The notes below the pieces were generated by a model. That model had not been told where the DNA came from and did not search any database. It was given only the letters and a program-made list of their open reading frames with translations. From Streptomyces sp. NBC_01288 (lineage in GTDB: Bacteria > Actinomycetota > Actinomycetes > Streptomycetales > Streptomycetaceae): a stretch of DNA of 64,000 bases. Position 1 is the first letter of the stretch. Each line of letters starts with the position of its first letter. Shown here piece after piece: positions 1-9,278 of this stretch. Location of the stretch: the NCBI RefSeq assembly GCF_035982055.1, contig NZ_CP108427.1, forward strand, positions 4,649,001 to 4,713,000. The letters are read 5' to 3'. The position numbers were made by a program, and so were the translations under genes.

Positions 1-1255
1 GGAGGGCCATCACGAAGTCGCCGAGGCCGACGCCGCGAAGCCTGTTGCGGACCACATCGAGGGCCGCGGCCTTCTCACTGACGAACAGAACGGAACGGCC
101 GGCGTGCATGAGCGCGGCGATCATGTTGGTGATCGTCTGGCTCTTACCGGTACCGGGCGGACCGCTCATCACGAAGGAACGGCCGTCCACCGCAGCCGCG
201 ATGCACTGCCGCTGCGAGGAATCCGCGTCCAGCACGAGTGGGGTCCGTTCGGGCAGCTGGATCTCGTCGATGCGATCGAGCTCCGGCGGCTCGAAGCCGA
301 TCAGGTCGTCGGGCAACCCCGCGTCGGGTCCGAGGCCGACGGCCCGGACCAGCGGATGAGCGAGGATGCGCTCTTCGTTCTGCTGGAGGTCCTGGTACAT
401 GGCCTCCTTGTGCGAGGCGAACAGACCGAGCACCACACGCTCGTCGACCGACCAGCGGTCCTGCGTCCCGGCGACCTGCCGGGCGGCCGCGAGAACGGCA
501 CCGGGGTCGGTCACGTCGCAGTCGGCCACCGGGGTCCAGTCGACGCCCATCCGTTCGAGCTTGACCGCGAGCGCGGGGTTGTGGATCCGGTCCTGCTCCT
601 CCGCCAAGTGGAGACGTGTCTGTCCCCGGCCGTCCCTGCGAAGTTCCACGGGTACGAGCAGCAGCGGAGCGGAACTCGTCTCCTCCGCACCCGCCTCCCG
701 CCAGTCCAGCATGCCGACACCCAGCCAGAGGACCCACAGACCGTAGTCGTTGTACATCTGGCCGGATTTCTGGCGCAGCTGGTAGAGCGACGCGTCCAGA
801 CTCGTCTGCGTGGTCTTCTGCGTCACCAGGCCGGAGGTGCGATCGGTACGACGGCCTGCGGAGACGGGGACGGGAACGGGGACGGGGACGGTGTCGTACT
901 CGTAGAACACCTCACTGTCCGCGGCAGCCCCCTCGTCGTCACCCTGCGCGGGTTCGACGTCCTCCACGTCCTCCACGTCCTCCACGTCCTCCACGTCCTC
1001 CACGTCCTCCACAGGAGCGAAGGACCAGCCTCGAACGAGCCCGGCGAGCACCGCGGAGACGTCAGGAGCCGTGACCGCCAGGGTGCCGGTCCTCATATGG
1101 CGGAAGTTCAGCAGGCGGTTGCGCCCACCCAGGTCCAGCAACGAACTGCGCCAGCTGTCCAGAACGACCTTCAACCGGCCGAGGGCGGGGTCACTGTCAC
1201 CCGCAGAGCCGCCACTGCCACGCTGTGCGGCTCCGATTGTGCGCGAACTGGGCAT
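1..1255 (-). CDS. DUF4011 superfamily 1 helicase, 3' part beyond window
   Basis: The open frame on the minus strand starts at an ATG at 1255 and runs off the left edge, so only about 418 N-terminal residues are visible. The start has a GGAGG ribosome site 8 bases upstream. Near residue 38 the segment LLDLGGRNRLLNFR matches the opening of the DUF4011 domain. The ATPase P-loop GPPGTGKSQT (Lys371) follows, typical of DUF4011-AAA helicases that often end in DUF3320 or Vsr-like nuclease domains. Residues about 82-100 are an acidic DVE tandem repeat. Family members are nucleic-acid ATPases, and some are reported in anti-phage islands. A defence role here is inference, because the C-terminus is outside the window. 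Confidence 0.85.
   Translation of the reverse strand, partial: MPSSRTIGAAQRGSGGSAGDSDPALGRLKVVLDSWRSSLLDLGGRNRLLNFRHMRTGTLAVTAPDVSAVLAGLVRGWSFAPVEDVEDVEDVEDVEDVEDVEPAQGDDEGAAADSEVFYEYDTVPVPVPVPVSAGRRTDRTSGLVTQKTTQTSLDASLYQLRQKSGQMYNDYGLWVLWLGVGMLDWREAGAEETSSAPLLLVPVELRRDGRGQTRLHLAEEQDRIHNPALAVKLERMGVDWTPVADCDVTDPGAVLAAARQVAGTQDRWSVDERVVLGLFASHKEAMYQDLQQNEERILAHPLVRAVGLGPDAGLPDDLIGFEPPELDRIDEIQLPERTPLVLDADSSQRQCIAAAVDGRSFVMSGPPGTGKSQTITNMIAALMHAGRSVLFVSEKAAALDVVRNRLRGVGLGDFVMAL
957..1015 (-). repeat. 9-bp tandem repeat coding (Asp-Val-Glu)n
   Basis: Five perfect copies of the 9-mer CTCCACGTC (962-1006), with partial copies on each side, lie inside the helicase gene and read as DVE on the minus strand. 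The number of units can change without breaking the frame, so this is a likely length-variable acidic linker between the DUF4011 start and the P-loop. Confidence 0.9.
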
Positions 1256-1554
1256 ACAGACGTACCTCCGGAACAGAAGACGCGCAGGAGGCAACCCACC
1301 CGGATCCCCCCAAGTCCGGTAATTATTCAGTGTTGACAGTCCGTCACACCAGTCACATTGGAGATCTGCTCCGTCCTCGGAGCGGTAGATCGATGCCCGG
1401 CCCACTTCCGCGGCAAGGCGACTTGCGCCTGGGCGGTACGGGGGGTGGTGGACTCAGGCGCTGACTGCTTCACGAGGCGAACCTGGATCAGGCTTCAGCT
1501 CAAGTCCACGTCGTCCGAGCCGTCCGACTCGCCACGCCGCAACCCACCCCGAGC
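1256..1554. other. Intergenic region upstream of the helicase
   Basis: No convincing gene is seen. The AT-richer patch around 1318-1335 is the most likely place for the helicase promoter on the minus strand, but no clear -35/-10 pair could be assigned. The sequence from 1555 rightward is identical for 90 bp to 49154-49243 at the other end of the island. Confidence 0.5.
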
Positions 1555-1561
1555 AAAGCAA

Positions 1562-1596
1562 AAGCCCCAGGTCACGGCGAGTGAGTCCTGAGGCTT
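1562..1596 (-). terminator. Native tRNA-Thr terminator hairpin at leftmost att
   Basis: Arms AAGCCCCAGG (1562-1571) and CCTGAGGCTT (1587-1596) form a 10-bp stem with one mismatch. On the minus strand the second arm runs into a T-rich tail. It lies just downstream of the tRNA 3' fragment and is identical to the hairpin at 49161-49195. Confidence 0.75.
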
Positions 1597-1601
1597 CCAC
1601 A

Positions 1602-1644
1602 GAGCCGCCTTCGGGATTCGAACCCGAGACCTACGCATTACGAG
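1602..1644 (-). repeat. att site 1 (tRNA-Thr 3' fragment, leftmost)
   Basis: This is an exact 43-bp copy of the 3' portion of the tRNA-Thr gene at 49201-49243, running from the anticodon region to two bases past the acceptor stem. The 5' half is missing, so it is not a functional tRNA. Being leftmost, its left flank should be the original chromosome and its right flank (ACCATGAG...) the start of cassette A. Confidence 0.93.
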
Positions 1645-1762
1645 ACCATGAGTGATCGTGTTGCGTGGTGCCTGCTCATGCTGCCGAGTGATGTTTTTCC
1701 TGATCAGAGCACGTGCAACAGGTTGGTCGATGCCACCCCGTGATGCACCGTCCAAAGGCGTC

Positions 1763-1783
1763 TGTCCACCGGCTGTCCACCGG
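1763..1783 (+). repeat. Arm-type repeat pair, left end of cassette A
   Basis: TGTCCACCGG occurs at 1763 and again at 1774, an 11-bp (one helical turn) period, 118 bp from the att core. The same pair lies at the same distance in cassettes B and C. This is the usual look of tyrosine-integrase arm sites. Confidence 0.7.
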
Positions 1784-2265
1784 ACGGGGTCGCGCCCACG
1801 TCGCAAGGGCGGAGCAACCGACCATCGAGGGGCTACCGACCCGCACCGTAATTCAGCGCAAAGGCTCTTGTCGACAACTGACAACCCACCCCAGCGTGGC
1901 CATATCGCTTGGTCATCACGACGGACCACCCGACTCGCCGGAGTCCTGACCGTACTCCCACGCCGAGACCTCGACCGTCAGCCGACCACCGCCCTCACTC
2001 ACCATGATCAAAGCCACGACCGGCATCGTTGCAGCCACGTCCACCCCGTTCTGCCCAGCCTGCTATCGCGCCTCCGCCTCGGCTCGTTCCATGTCGTGCA
2101 CCAGCGTCGATTCCCTTGCCAACTCGGACAGTTGACCCATGCTTTGCATGTTGCTGATCCGATAGACGTTGCCTGCATCAGTCCGCGCGTGTGAACATGA
2201 CACTTTGTTCACTGGTCGAAAATATCCGCAGTCGAACAAGACATTTCCGGTTGGGGGAAGACGCT
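1784..2265. other. Non-coding left part of cassette A
   Basis: About 480 bp without a supported gene. The short open frames here have no ribosome site and no recognisable product. The promoter of the SseB-WXG-Rhs operon should lie in the AT-richer 2150-2250 stretch, but no defined box could be assigned. Confidence 0.5.
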
Positions 2266-3006
2266 GTGGGCGGCGGGGAGCCGACGGAATCGGCGAGGGC
2301 AACGAACGAGACCGAGACCCAGTCGCCCAGGTCGGCGCTTGCGGACATCGCGGAACAGACCCTTCTGTACGCGAGCCACGCATCGGCGCCTCCTGCCGAG
2401 GTCCTCCCTGTACCACGACCACCCTCGGACAGCAGCAAGTTCGCTATCGCGAAGTCAACCTCAGTGGTGGCGACCACGGCGACCGGCAAGGTACCGGCCA
2501 GTCCGGAATCCACACCCTCAGCCGCAGCCGCAGCCGCAGCCGCAGCCGCACCGCAGGCTGCCCGGTCAGAGGTGCCGCTCTCTCCGGAACAGGCCGCTCG
2601 ACTCCGCGCGCACCGACGCGAAGTCATGGTGAGAATCGGCGAGTTCCGTCGCCGTCACGTCCTCGTTCCGTACGGAGAGAACGGCGCCGCTCTGACGGTG
2701 GAGACGCACGGGGCGCGGTGGCTGCTCGCGTTCAGCGACGAGGCCGCGCTCGCGCGGTATGCGAGAGCTCGCGGGGAGAGCGACCGGCCGTGGCGGTACC
2801 GGGCGGTGTGGGGCGCCGCGGTGCTGGACGCCGGTGTACCGGCGGTGGCCGAGGCCGGGCTGCCGTGCGGGGTGCTGATAGACGCCGGAGACGGCGAGCA
2901 GGGATTGGTGCTGCCGCCGGTGGTCGGAATCGTGCCGGAGGCGGTCGCCGTGGACCGGCCGGACATCGACGCTGGAGCACCGGAAGCGAAACCGGAACAC
3001 GTATGA
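2266..3006 (+). CDS. SseB-family protein, first gene of the Rhs toxin operon
   Basis: 246 aa from a GTG at 2266, chosen because GGGGGAAG ends 5 bases before it; upstream codons in the same frame look non-coding. The N-terminal 80 residues are low-complexity and include a run of about ten alanines encoded by a GCCGCA repeat (2521-2550). The C-terminal half carries the SseB N-terminal-domain pattern: a WLLAFSDEAALARYA stretch, then CGVLIDAG and LVLPP. SseB-like proteins commonly precede WXG100/Rhs genes in actinobacteria, but their biochemical role is not established. The stop overlaps the start of the next mini-gene (ATGA). Confidence 0.75.
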   Translation: MGGGEPTESARATNETETQSPRSALADIAEQTLLYASHASAPPAEVLPVPRPPSDSSKFAIAKSTSVVATTATGKVPASPESTPSAAAAAAAAAAPQAARSEVPLSPEQAARLRAHRREVMVRIGEFRRRHVLVPYGENGAALTVETHGARWLLAFSDEAALARYARARGESDRPWRYRAVWGAAVLDAGVPAVAEAGLPCGVLIDAGDGEQGLVLPPVVGIVPEAVAVDRPDIDAGAPEAKPEHV

Positions 3007-3065
3007 GTGACGTGTGGGATATGGACTCGGGTGCCGAGGCCGGACGACCGACGGGGGGACGGTAA
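3003..3065 (+). CDS. 20-aa coupled mini-ORF
   Basis: ATG at 3003 overlaps the stop of the SseB-like gene (ATGA), and its TAA at 3063-3065 overlaps the ATG of the next gene (TAATG). The 20 residues are acidic and glycine-rich with no known family. It may be a real micro-peptide or only a device that carries ribosomes from one gene to the next. Confidence 0.35.
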   Translation: MSDVWDMDSGAEAGRPTGGR

Positions 3066-3700
3066 TGACGACGCCGGACGGGGGCGGTCAGCCGGATCTG
3101 CGGGTGCAGGGGCTGGAGTTGATCGCGGAGGGCATCAACAAGGCTCTGAGCGAGCTGGATTCGCTGGGGACGATGAAGGGGTGGGCGGGCGCGGGTCGCG
3201 GCTTCACCAGCCTGGAGATGGACGGCAAGGACGTCGGCGACGACCAACTGGGCGCGATGCTGCACACCTTCTGCGAGCGGTGGCAGTGGGGAGTGCGCGG
3301 GCTGATGGACGAGGGCAACGCGTTCGCGGAGGCGATGGGGCTCTCGGCCGGCACCTTCCACCAGACGGACGAGTACGTGAAGGGATCCCTGAAGGTCGCC
3401 TACAACTCCGTCGTCGGAGATCCCTTCGCCGCCAACGACAAGGTGGCGCAGGAGAGCCTGGACCAGATCAACCATTCCGCGCTGACGACGGGTTACGGCG
3501 AGAAGGACCGCGACAACCTGGTGCACTCCGCGAAGGAGACGGGCAGGGGGATGCTCTGGGACGTCGCGACGACCGAGGGCATCCCGGGGGACCCGGTCAC
3601 ATCGGCCGTCGCGGGCATCACCGGGGTGGATGACCAGGCACGCGACGCCGACTTGGAGAAGCTGCTGGGGCCGCGGCCGCAGGGCGGGGACGGCAGCTGA
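3065..3700 (+). CDS. Type VII secretion-like helical protein upstream of Rhs toxin
   Basis: 211 aa from ATG at 3065, preceded by a GGGGGGAC ribosome site. The N-terminal 120 residues are predicted helical and contain a GWAGAGRGF turn, like the WxG helix-turn-helix of ESX/WXG100-type proteins. There is no signal peptide. It ends in TGATG overlap with the 1583-aa Rhs gene, so the two are translationally coupled. The likely role is a secretion partner or targeting subunit for the toxin, inferred from position and fold pattern rather than a strong family match. Confidence 0.65.
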   Translation: MTTPDGGGQPDLRVQGLELIAEGINKALSELDSLGTMKGWAGAGRGFTSLEMDGKDVGDDQLGAMLHTFCERWQWGVRGLMDEGNAFAEAMGLSAGTFHQTDEYVKGSLKVAYNSVVGDPFAANDKVAQESLDQINHSALTTGYGEKDRDNLVHSAKETGRGMLWDVATTEGIPGDPVTSAVAGITGVDDQARDADLEKLLGPRPQGGDGS

Positions 3701-6700
3701 TGTCGCTCACGGACGGGTTCAAGAGCGGGTTCGACAGTGTCGTGGGGTCAGTCAAGTCCGGGTACGACGACGCCAAGCGGACGGCGGGCCACTACATCGA
3801 CGAGGGCGCCCATGGTGTGGGCGACGCGCTCGACTACGTTGGTGCGCACGACGCGGCCGACAAAGTCGACGACTGGGGTGACAAGACCGCGTCCAAATTG
3901 GGCGCGCACGTTGACGAGCAGCAACTGGGCGAGACCGAGGACCCGAAGGAACTCATCCACGGCAACCCGTCGATGCTCCGCGAGAACGCGGGGCATTTCC
4001 AGCACTTCGCGCAGGCTTTCGGCGCCGTGGCGACGGGCATGCGGAACCTCGACTCGTCGGGCTGGAAGGGCGAGGCCGCCAACACCTTCCGGCAGAAATT
4101 CGCGACGCACCCGGTCAAATGGGGCCAGGCCGCCGAGGCGTGCGGGGAGGCTGCCTCGGCCCTGGAAAACTTCGCGCACACGGTGGAATGGGCGCAGGTC
4201 CAGGCGCAGGAGGCCGTGGCGCGGTATCGCGAGGGAAAGTCCGCCTCGGACACCCACCGGCAGAAGGTGGAGACGTACAACCGCGCTGTCGAACTGGGCA
4301 AGGAGACACCCGGCCCGAGGCCGTCGGAGCAGGACCCCGGCGACGAGGCCAAGCACGCGGCCGAGCAGATCCTGACCGCCGCTCGGCGGCAGCGCACCCA
4401 CCTGGCCGCGGAGGCCGCCGACCGCATCAGGCTCGCCCTGCAGCACGCCCCCAGTGAGCCGTCGGCCCTGAGCCAGCTCAAACTCGACGGTGTCGACGCC
4501 TGGGATGCCGCCAAGACGGAGGACATGCGTTTCTTCGGCGGTTTCATGCGCGGGCTCGGTGACCTGAACAACCTGGCCCGCAACGCGAACCCGCTCGATC
4601 CGTACGCGATCACGCATCCGTACGAAGCGCTCCAGGCCAAGCTGGACCTCCTCGGCGGCGCCGTCAACCTCGTCACCCACCCCACCCAGACCGCCGACAA
4701 CCTCTGGAACTCCTTCCTCCAGGACCCCGGCGGGGTCGGTGGCGAACTCGCTCCCCAGTTCCTCATCCCGGAGGCTGGGGCCGAGGAGGCCGCTGTCGAC
4801 GGCGCCCGGCTCGCGGAGAACGGGGCGAAGGGGGCCGAGGACCTCGCACGGGCGCGCAAGCCGATCGACGACGCCCCGGACGGTGCTCACAGCACCCCGG
4901 ACGGCGAGCGCAAAGCCGGCGGCGACCCGGTGGACCTCGCCACGGGCCGGATGTACCTGCCCCAGACCGACGTCGAACTCCCCGGTGTCCTGCCACTGGT
5001 CTTCACCCGCCGCACCGAGTCCGGTTGCGCGGTCGGCCGCTTCCTGGGGCCCGCCTGGACATCCACCGTCGACGAGCACCTGCAGATCGACGCCATCGGC
5101 GTCGTCCACGTCACCGCCGACGGCCTCCTGATCCCGTACCCGCACCCGGCCCCCGGCGCGCCCACCACGCCGGATTCGGGCAGGTCCCGCGCCCTGCTGG
5201 CCCGGGACGCCGACGGTGACTACACGGTCACCGACCCCGACAGCGGACTCGCCTTCCACTTCACCGCCCCGTCCGGCAGCGAACCGGGAGGCGACGGCGA
5301 GGCCTGGCTGTCGGACATCACCGAACGCAACGGCCACACGATCACCGTCGACCGCGGCGAAGACGGCCTGCCGCTGGCGCTGGTCCACTCGGCGGGCCAC
5401 CAGGTGAAGCTGTCCGTCGCCGACGGCCTGGTCACCGCCCTGTCCCTGGCCGGCGCGGGCGAGGGCGGCGCGGATCTGCCCCTGATGAGCTACGGCTATC
5501 AGGACGGCAACCTCACCACGGTCACCAAGCCGTCAGGTGCCACCACCACCTTCGTCTACGACGACCGCCGCCGCGTCATCGCCTGGATCGACTCCAACGC
5601 GAGCCGCTACGACTACGTCTACGACGACCACGACCGCGTCGTGGCGGAGGGCGGCGAGGCCGGCCACGTCCAGATCACCCTGGCCTACACCGAACCCGCC
5701 CCCGGGACGGGCCACCGCACCACCACGCTCACCACCGCCGATGGGCACGCGACCCGCTACCTGTTCGGCCCCGGCTGCCGTCTCCTGGCCGTCGCCGACC
5801 CGCTCGGCCACACCACCCGGTTCACCCACGACCGGCGCGGCAACCTCCTGACCCGCACCGACCCGCTGGGTCTCACCACCGCCTTCTCCTACGACGAGGA
5901 CGGTCGGGTCGTCTCCGTCACCCGCCCCGACGGAAGCGAACTGCGCACCGTGCGCGGCCCGTTCGGTCTGCCGGTGGAGGTCGTCGGGCCGGACGGCGCC
6001 CGCACGCTCCACGAGTTCGACGAACGTGGCAACCGCACGGCGGTCACCGACCAGGCCGGCTCCACCACCCGTTACACCTACGACCACGCCGGCCGGCTCA
6101 CCTCGCTCACCAACGCCCTCGGCGCCACGACACGCGTGGTGTGCGACGCGGCAGGGCTGCCCGTGGAGGTGACCGACCCGGCCGGCGCCACCACCCGCAC
6201 GGAGCGCGACGCCCTCGGCCGCCCGATCCGCATCACCAACCCGACGGGAGAAGTCACGCGCCTGGCATGGGACGCCGACGGACAACTCGCCCGCCGCGCG
6301 GGCCCCGACGGCGCGACGGAGTCGTGGACCTACGACGGCGAGGGCAACCAGCTCACCCACACCGACGCCTCCGGCGGCGTCTCCCGCTTCGAGTACACCC
6401 ACTTCGACCTGCCCCTCGCCCGCACCCGACCCGACGGCGCCCGCTACGAGTTCGAACACGACGCCGAACTGCGCCTCACCCGCGTCATCAACCCGCAAGG
6501 GCTGACCTGGACCTACGAGTACGACGCCGCCGGCGACGTCGTCTCCGAGACCGACTTCGACGGCCGCACCCTCGCCTACCGCGTGGACGCCGCGGGCCGG
6601 CTCTCCGCCCGCGTCGACGCGCCCGGCGGGACCATCGCGTTCGAGCGCGACCAGCTCGGCCAGGTGGTCCGCAAGGACGTCGACGGCCACGTGACGAACT

Positions 6701-8451
6701 ACGTCTACGACAGGGCAGGACGCCTGGTCGAGGCGGCCGGACCGGACAGCGAACTCCGGTACCAGTACGACCGTCGCGGACTCACCAAGGCCGAACTGGT
6801 CGACGGCCGCGCCATCCTCTACGCCTACGACGTCCTCGGCCGCCGCGCGCACCGCACCACGCCCACCGGTCACGTCACCTCCTACTCCTACGGCGCCGAT
6901 GGACTACCCGACCGCCTGACCAGCGGCGATCACCGGATCGACTTCACACACGACGCCGCCGGCCGGGAGCTCGCCCGCGTCTTCGGCGACGCGATCACCA
7001 TGACCTCGGCCTGGGACGAAGCCGGACGGCTCGCCACGCAGCAGATCACCGCCGGGGACCGCGACGTCAACAGCCGCGCCTACTCCTACCGCGCCGACGG
7101 CCACTTGACCTCTGTCGTGGACCGGTTGTCGGGCGCCCGCACCTTCGATCTCGACCGCGTGGGCCGAGTCACCGCCGTCCACGCCCAGGGATGGACGGAG
7201 CGGTACGCCTACGACGACGCCGGCAACCACACCTCCGCGTCCTGGCCCTCCGGCCACCCCGGCGGCGAGGCCACCGGATCGCGCGCCTACACCGGCACCA
7301 CCCTCACCCGCGCCGGAGACGTCCGCTTCGAACATGATGCCCTCGGCCGGGTCGTCCTACGGCAGAAGACCCGCCTCTCCCGCAAGCCGGACACCTGGCG
7401 CTACACATGGGACACGGAGAACCGCCTCACCTCCGTGACCACCCCCGACGGCACCCGGTGGAGATACCGCTACGACCCGCTCGGCCGCCGCACCGCGAAA
7501 CAGCGCCTGACGGCCGACAGCGAGAGCGTGGTCGAGGAGGTCCGGTTCACCTGGGACGGCCTGACCCTGTGCGAACAGACCAGCCACCAGCCGGACGTCC
7601 CGCACACGGTCGCCCTCACCTGGGACCACCGTGACGTCGTCCCCCTGGCCCAGACCGAGCGCATCCTCACGGCCGACGACCGCCAGGAGGAGATCGACCG
7701 CAGGTTCTTCGCCATCGCCACGGACCTCGTCGGCACACCGACCGAACTCATCGACGACACGGGCGACATCGCCTGGCGCACCCGGAGCACGCTCTGGGGC
7801 ACCACGGCCTGGCCCCGTGACGCCCACGCATACACCCCACTGCGTTTCCCTGGCCAGTACTACGACCCCGAGACCGGCCTCCACTACAACTGCTTCCGCC
7901 ACTACGACCCCGAGACCGGCCGCTACACCTCCCCCGACCCCCTCGGCCTCGCTCCCGCCCCGAATCCCCTCGCGTACGTGGACAACCCGCACAGCGGGTG
8001 CGACCCGCTGGGGCTCATGCCCAAATACACGAGGGAGGAGCGGGCCCAGAAGCGGATCGACAAGATCGTGGACGGCATCATCGACAGGGCGAACAACGGG
8101 GAGTTCAAGAAGCGTTTCGACTACCACGGGGACACCCGACACGCCTTCACTGACGAACGGGTCATCGAGATCCTGAAGAACCCTGACGCCGTCTACCACT
8201 CGACGGGCATGGCCGGGACATTCACCTTCAGACAGGGCGACGACATCGTGGTGATCGACGGCCCCGGCAACACCCAGGGCCAGGCCATCACGGCGTACGG
8301 ACCGTCGGGCATCAAGGGCCACTCCGGGGCCAACGCGCTCGGCGGCAAGCTCACGGACCCCGGTGCGCCGGTGACTGACGAGGCCATCGTGAAGGGCACG
8401 ATTCCCGCCAAGGACGGCGGCTTCCAGCCTCCGGCAGTGCGGATCAGATGA
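3700..8451 (+). CDS. Rhs/YD-repeat polymorphic toxin with WXG-like N-terminus and C-terminal toxin domain
   Basis: 1583 aa. Order of parts: N-terminal WXG100-like helical hairpin (about 89-135, Trp-Lys-Gly near 122-124); hydrophobic helical linker; DUF6531-type entry domain (about 407-480, starting GGDPVDLATGRMYLP); many YD/RHS repeats (about 600-1370); conserved Rhs core YDPETGLHYN ... DPLGLMP (about 1388-1442) marking the cleavage/variable boundary. The remaining 141 residues are the variable toxin: a basic helix, then His1476 and His1481, a VVIDGPG strand and TAYGPSG. That layout suggests a small BECR-fold RNase (EndoU/colicin-E5/DUF4258-like), which is inference. The N-terminus points to type VII export. 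The next gene is the probable immunity protein. Confidence 0.9.
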   Translation: MSLTDGFKSGFDSVVGSVKSGYDDAKRTAGHYIDEGAHGVGDALDYVGAHDAADKVDDWGDKTASKLGAHVDEQQLGETEDPKELIHGNPSMLRENAGHFQHFAQAFGAVATGMRNLDSSGWKGEAANTFRQKFATHPVKWGQAAEACGEAASALENFAHTVEWAQVQAQEAVARYREGKSASDTHRQKVETYNRAVELGKETPGPRPSEQDPGDEAKHAAEQILTAARRQRTHLAAEAADRIRLALQHAPSEPSALSQLKLDGVDAWDAAKTEDMRFFGGFMRGLGDLNNLARNANPLDPYAITHPYEALQAKLDLLGGAVNLVTHPTQTADNLWNSFLQDPGGVGGELAPQFLIPEAGAEEAAVDGARLAENGAKGAEDLARARKPIDDAPDGAHSTPDGERKAGGDPVDLATGRMYLPQTDVELPGVLPLVFTRRTESGCAVGRFLGPAWTSTVDEHLQIDAIGVVHVTADGLLIPYPHPAPGAPTTPDSGRSRALLARDADGDYTVTDPDSGLAFHFTAPSGSEPGGDGEAWLSDITERNGHTITVDRGEDGLPLALVHSAGHQVKLSVADGLVTALSLAGAGEGGADLPLMSYGYQDGNLTTVTKPSGATTTFVYDDRRRVIAWIDSNASRYDYVYDDHDRVVAEGGEAGHVQITLAYTEPAPGTGHRTTTLTTADGHATRYLFGPGCRLLAVADPLGHTTRFTHDRRGNLLTRTDPLGLTTAFSYDEDGRVVSVTRPDGSELRTVRGPFGLPVEVVGPDGARTLHEFDERGNRTAVTDQAGSTTRYTYDHAGRLTSLTNALGATTRVVCDAAGLPVEVTDPAGATTRTERDALGRPIRITNPTGEVTRLAWDADGQLARRAGPDGATESWTYDGEGNQLTHTDASGGVSRFEYTHFDLPLARTRPDGARYEFEHDAELRLTRVINPQGLTWTYEYDAAGDVVSETDFDGRTLAYRVDAAGRLSARVDAPGGTIAFERDQLGQVVRKDVDGHVTNYVYDRAGRLVEAAGPDSELRYQYDRRGLTKAELVDGRAILYAYDVLGRRAHRTTPTGHVTSYSYGADGLPDRLTSGDHRIDFTHDAAGRELARVFGDAITMTSAWDEAGRLATQQITAGDRDVNSRAYSYRADGHLTSVVDRLSGARTFDLDRVGRVTAVHAQGWTERYAYDDAGNHTSASWPSGHPGGEATGSRAYTGTTLTRAGDVRFEHDALGRVVLRQKTRLSRKPDTWRYTWDTENRLTSVTTPDGTRWRYRYDPLGRRTAKQRLTADSESVVEEVRFTWDGLTLCEQTSHQPDVPHTVALTWDHRDVVPLAQTERILTADDRQEEIDRRFFAIATDLVGTPTELIDDTGDIAWRTRSTLWGTTAWPRDAHAYTPLRFPGQYYDPETGLHYNCFRHYDPETGRYTSPDPLGLAPAPNPLAYVDNPHSGCDPLGLMPKYTREERAQKRIDKIVDGIIDRANNGEFKKRFDYHGDTRHAFTDERVIEILKNPDAVYHSTGMAGTFTFRQGDDIVVIDGPGNTQGQAITAYGPSGIKGHSGANALGGKLTDPGAPVTDEAIVKGTIPAKDGGFQPPAVRIR

Positions 8452-8458
8452 GGCAGTG

Positions 8459-9217
8459 ATGACGACGAAACTGAAGTTCAACGGCGGCTGGTGGGCGACC
8501 GTGACTGACGAACCACTCCACCTCGTTCCCCGGCTCCTGGGTACTTTCTTGATCATTTCCCCTTATACGGACAGGGTGGAACGAGAAAAGTTCCTCGCGG
8601 ACACGTTCGGCAGCCAGGACTGGCTCTGGGACCTCCCTGACGTGTTCCGCTTCGACCCGAGCGGCCGACAGCTGGTCGGGGCCGAACTCCGGATGCCGGA
8701 GGAGTCCGCCTCAGCCGAGGACGCCGCCCGCCTTCCCGTCATGCCCGCGGTACGCCCGGGCGGGCTCCGTGCGGACGAGGTCAAGAACTTCCGGCACGAG
8801 ATGTGCACGGTTCTGTGCCGCGCCCCCGGCGATGCCGTGCTGACCTGTCTGCGCGACCTCGACGTCCTCGACGAGCCGCTGGAGGCCCGCATCGGCATCG
8901 CCCCAGACGTAGCACTCCTTGTCCAGCAGGGCGCAGTCGTCGGCTGGAGCCTGACCGACCCCGCCCGGTACTTGACCCCCGGGCTAGCCGACCCCGATCC
9001 CCACCTGCCGTCCGACACCACCCGCCGACTGCTCACCGAGTGCCTGGACCTGGTCAGTACGCCGCTGGTCGATGACCTGGTGGACGGCGAACCGGCAGCC
9101 CTTGCCCGCCTCCGGGCGGCCGATGAAGCCCTGCGCAACCAACAAGAGGACCGGCACCGGGCCGATGCCCTGCTCGGCCTCATCGCCACCATGGTCGACG
9201 ACTACGGAAACTGGTGA
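8459..9217 (+). CDS. Candidate immunity protein for the Rhs toxin
   Basis: 252 aa, starting 7 bp after the toxin stop at ATG 8459 (a GTG at 8456 in the same frame is possible). It is acidic, without membrane segments or signal peptide, and matches no family I can name. Position directly after the toxin and a decayed paralogue directly downstream are the classic arrangement of polymorphic-toxin immunity genes. Conserved features shared with the paralogue are the W-T-V-T-D/A start, REKFLADTFGSQ, a G-A-E-L block and PAVRPG-L-R-DE. Function is inferred from context. Confidence 0.7.
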   Translation: MTTKLKFNGGWWATVTDEPLHLVPRLLGTFLIISPYTDRVEREKFLADTFGSQDWLWDLPDVFRFDPSGRQLVGAELRMPEESASAEDAARLPVMPAVRPGGLRADEVKNFRHEMCTVLCRAPGDAVLTCLRDLDVLDEPLEARIGIAPDVALLVQQGAVVGWSLTDPARYLTPGLADPDPHLPSDTTRRLLTECLDLVSTPLVDDLVDGEPAALARLRAADEALRNQQEDRHRADALLGLIATMVDDYGNW

Positions 9218-9278
9218 CCGAGTTCGACACGGGGCGTTTCCGTGCCGTGAAGGCGCTGGGGATGAGGCGACACTCCCC

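Noticed and set aside
962..1006. Tandem 9-bp repeat considered as CRISPR or VNTR control element
   Set aside because: Units are too short, without spacers, and in frame inside a gene; it is a coding repeat. No CRISPR array was seen anywhere in the window.
104..1336. Long plus-strand frame (410 codons) with a VLH tandem repeat
   Set aside because: It is antisense to the DUF4011 helicase, whose protein motifs and ribosome site are clear; the VLH repeat is only the complement of the DVE repeat.
5533..6873. 446-codon minus-strand frame inside the Rhs gene
   Set aside because: Valine/glycine-rich shadow of the repeated YD units; no ribosome site or recognisable domain.
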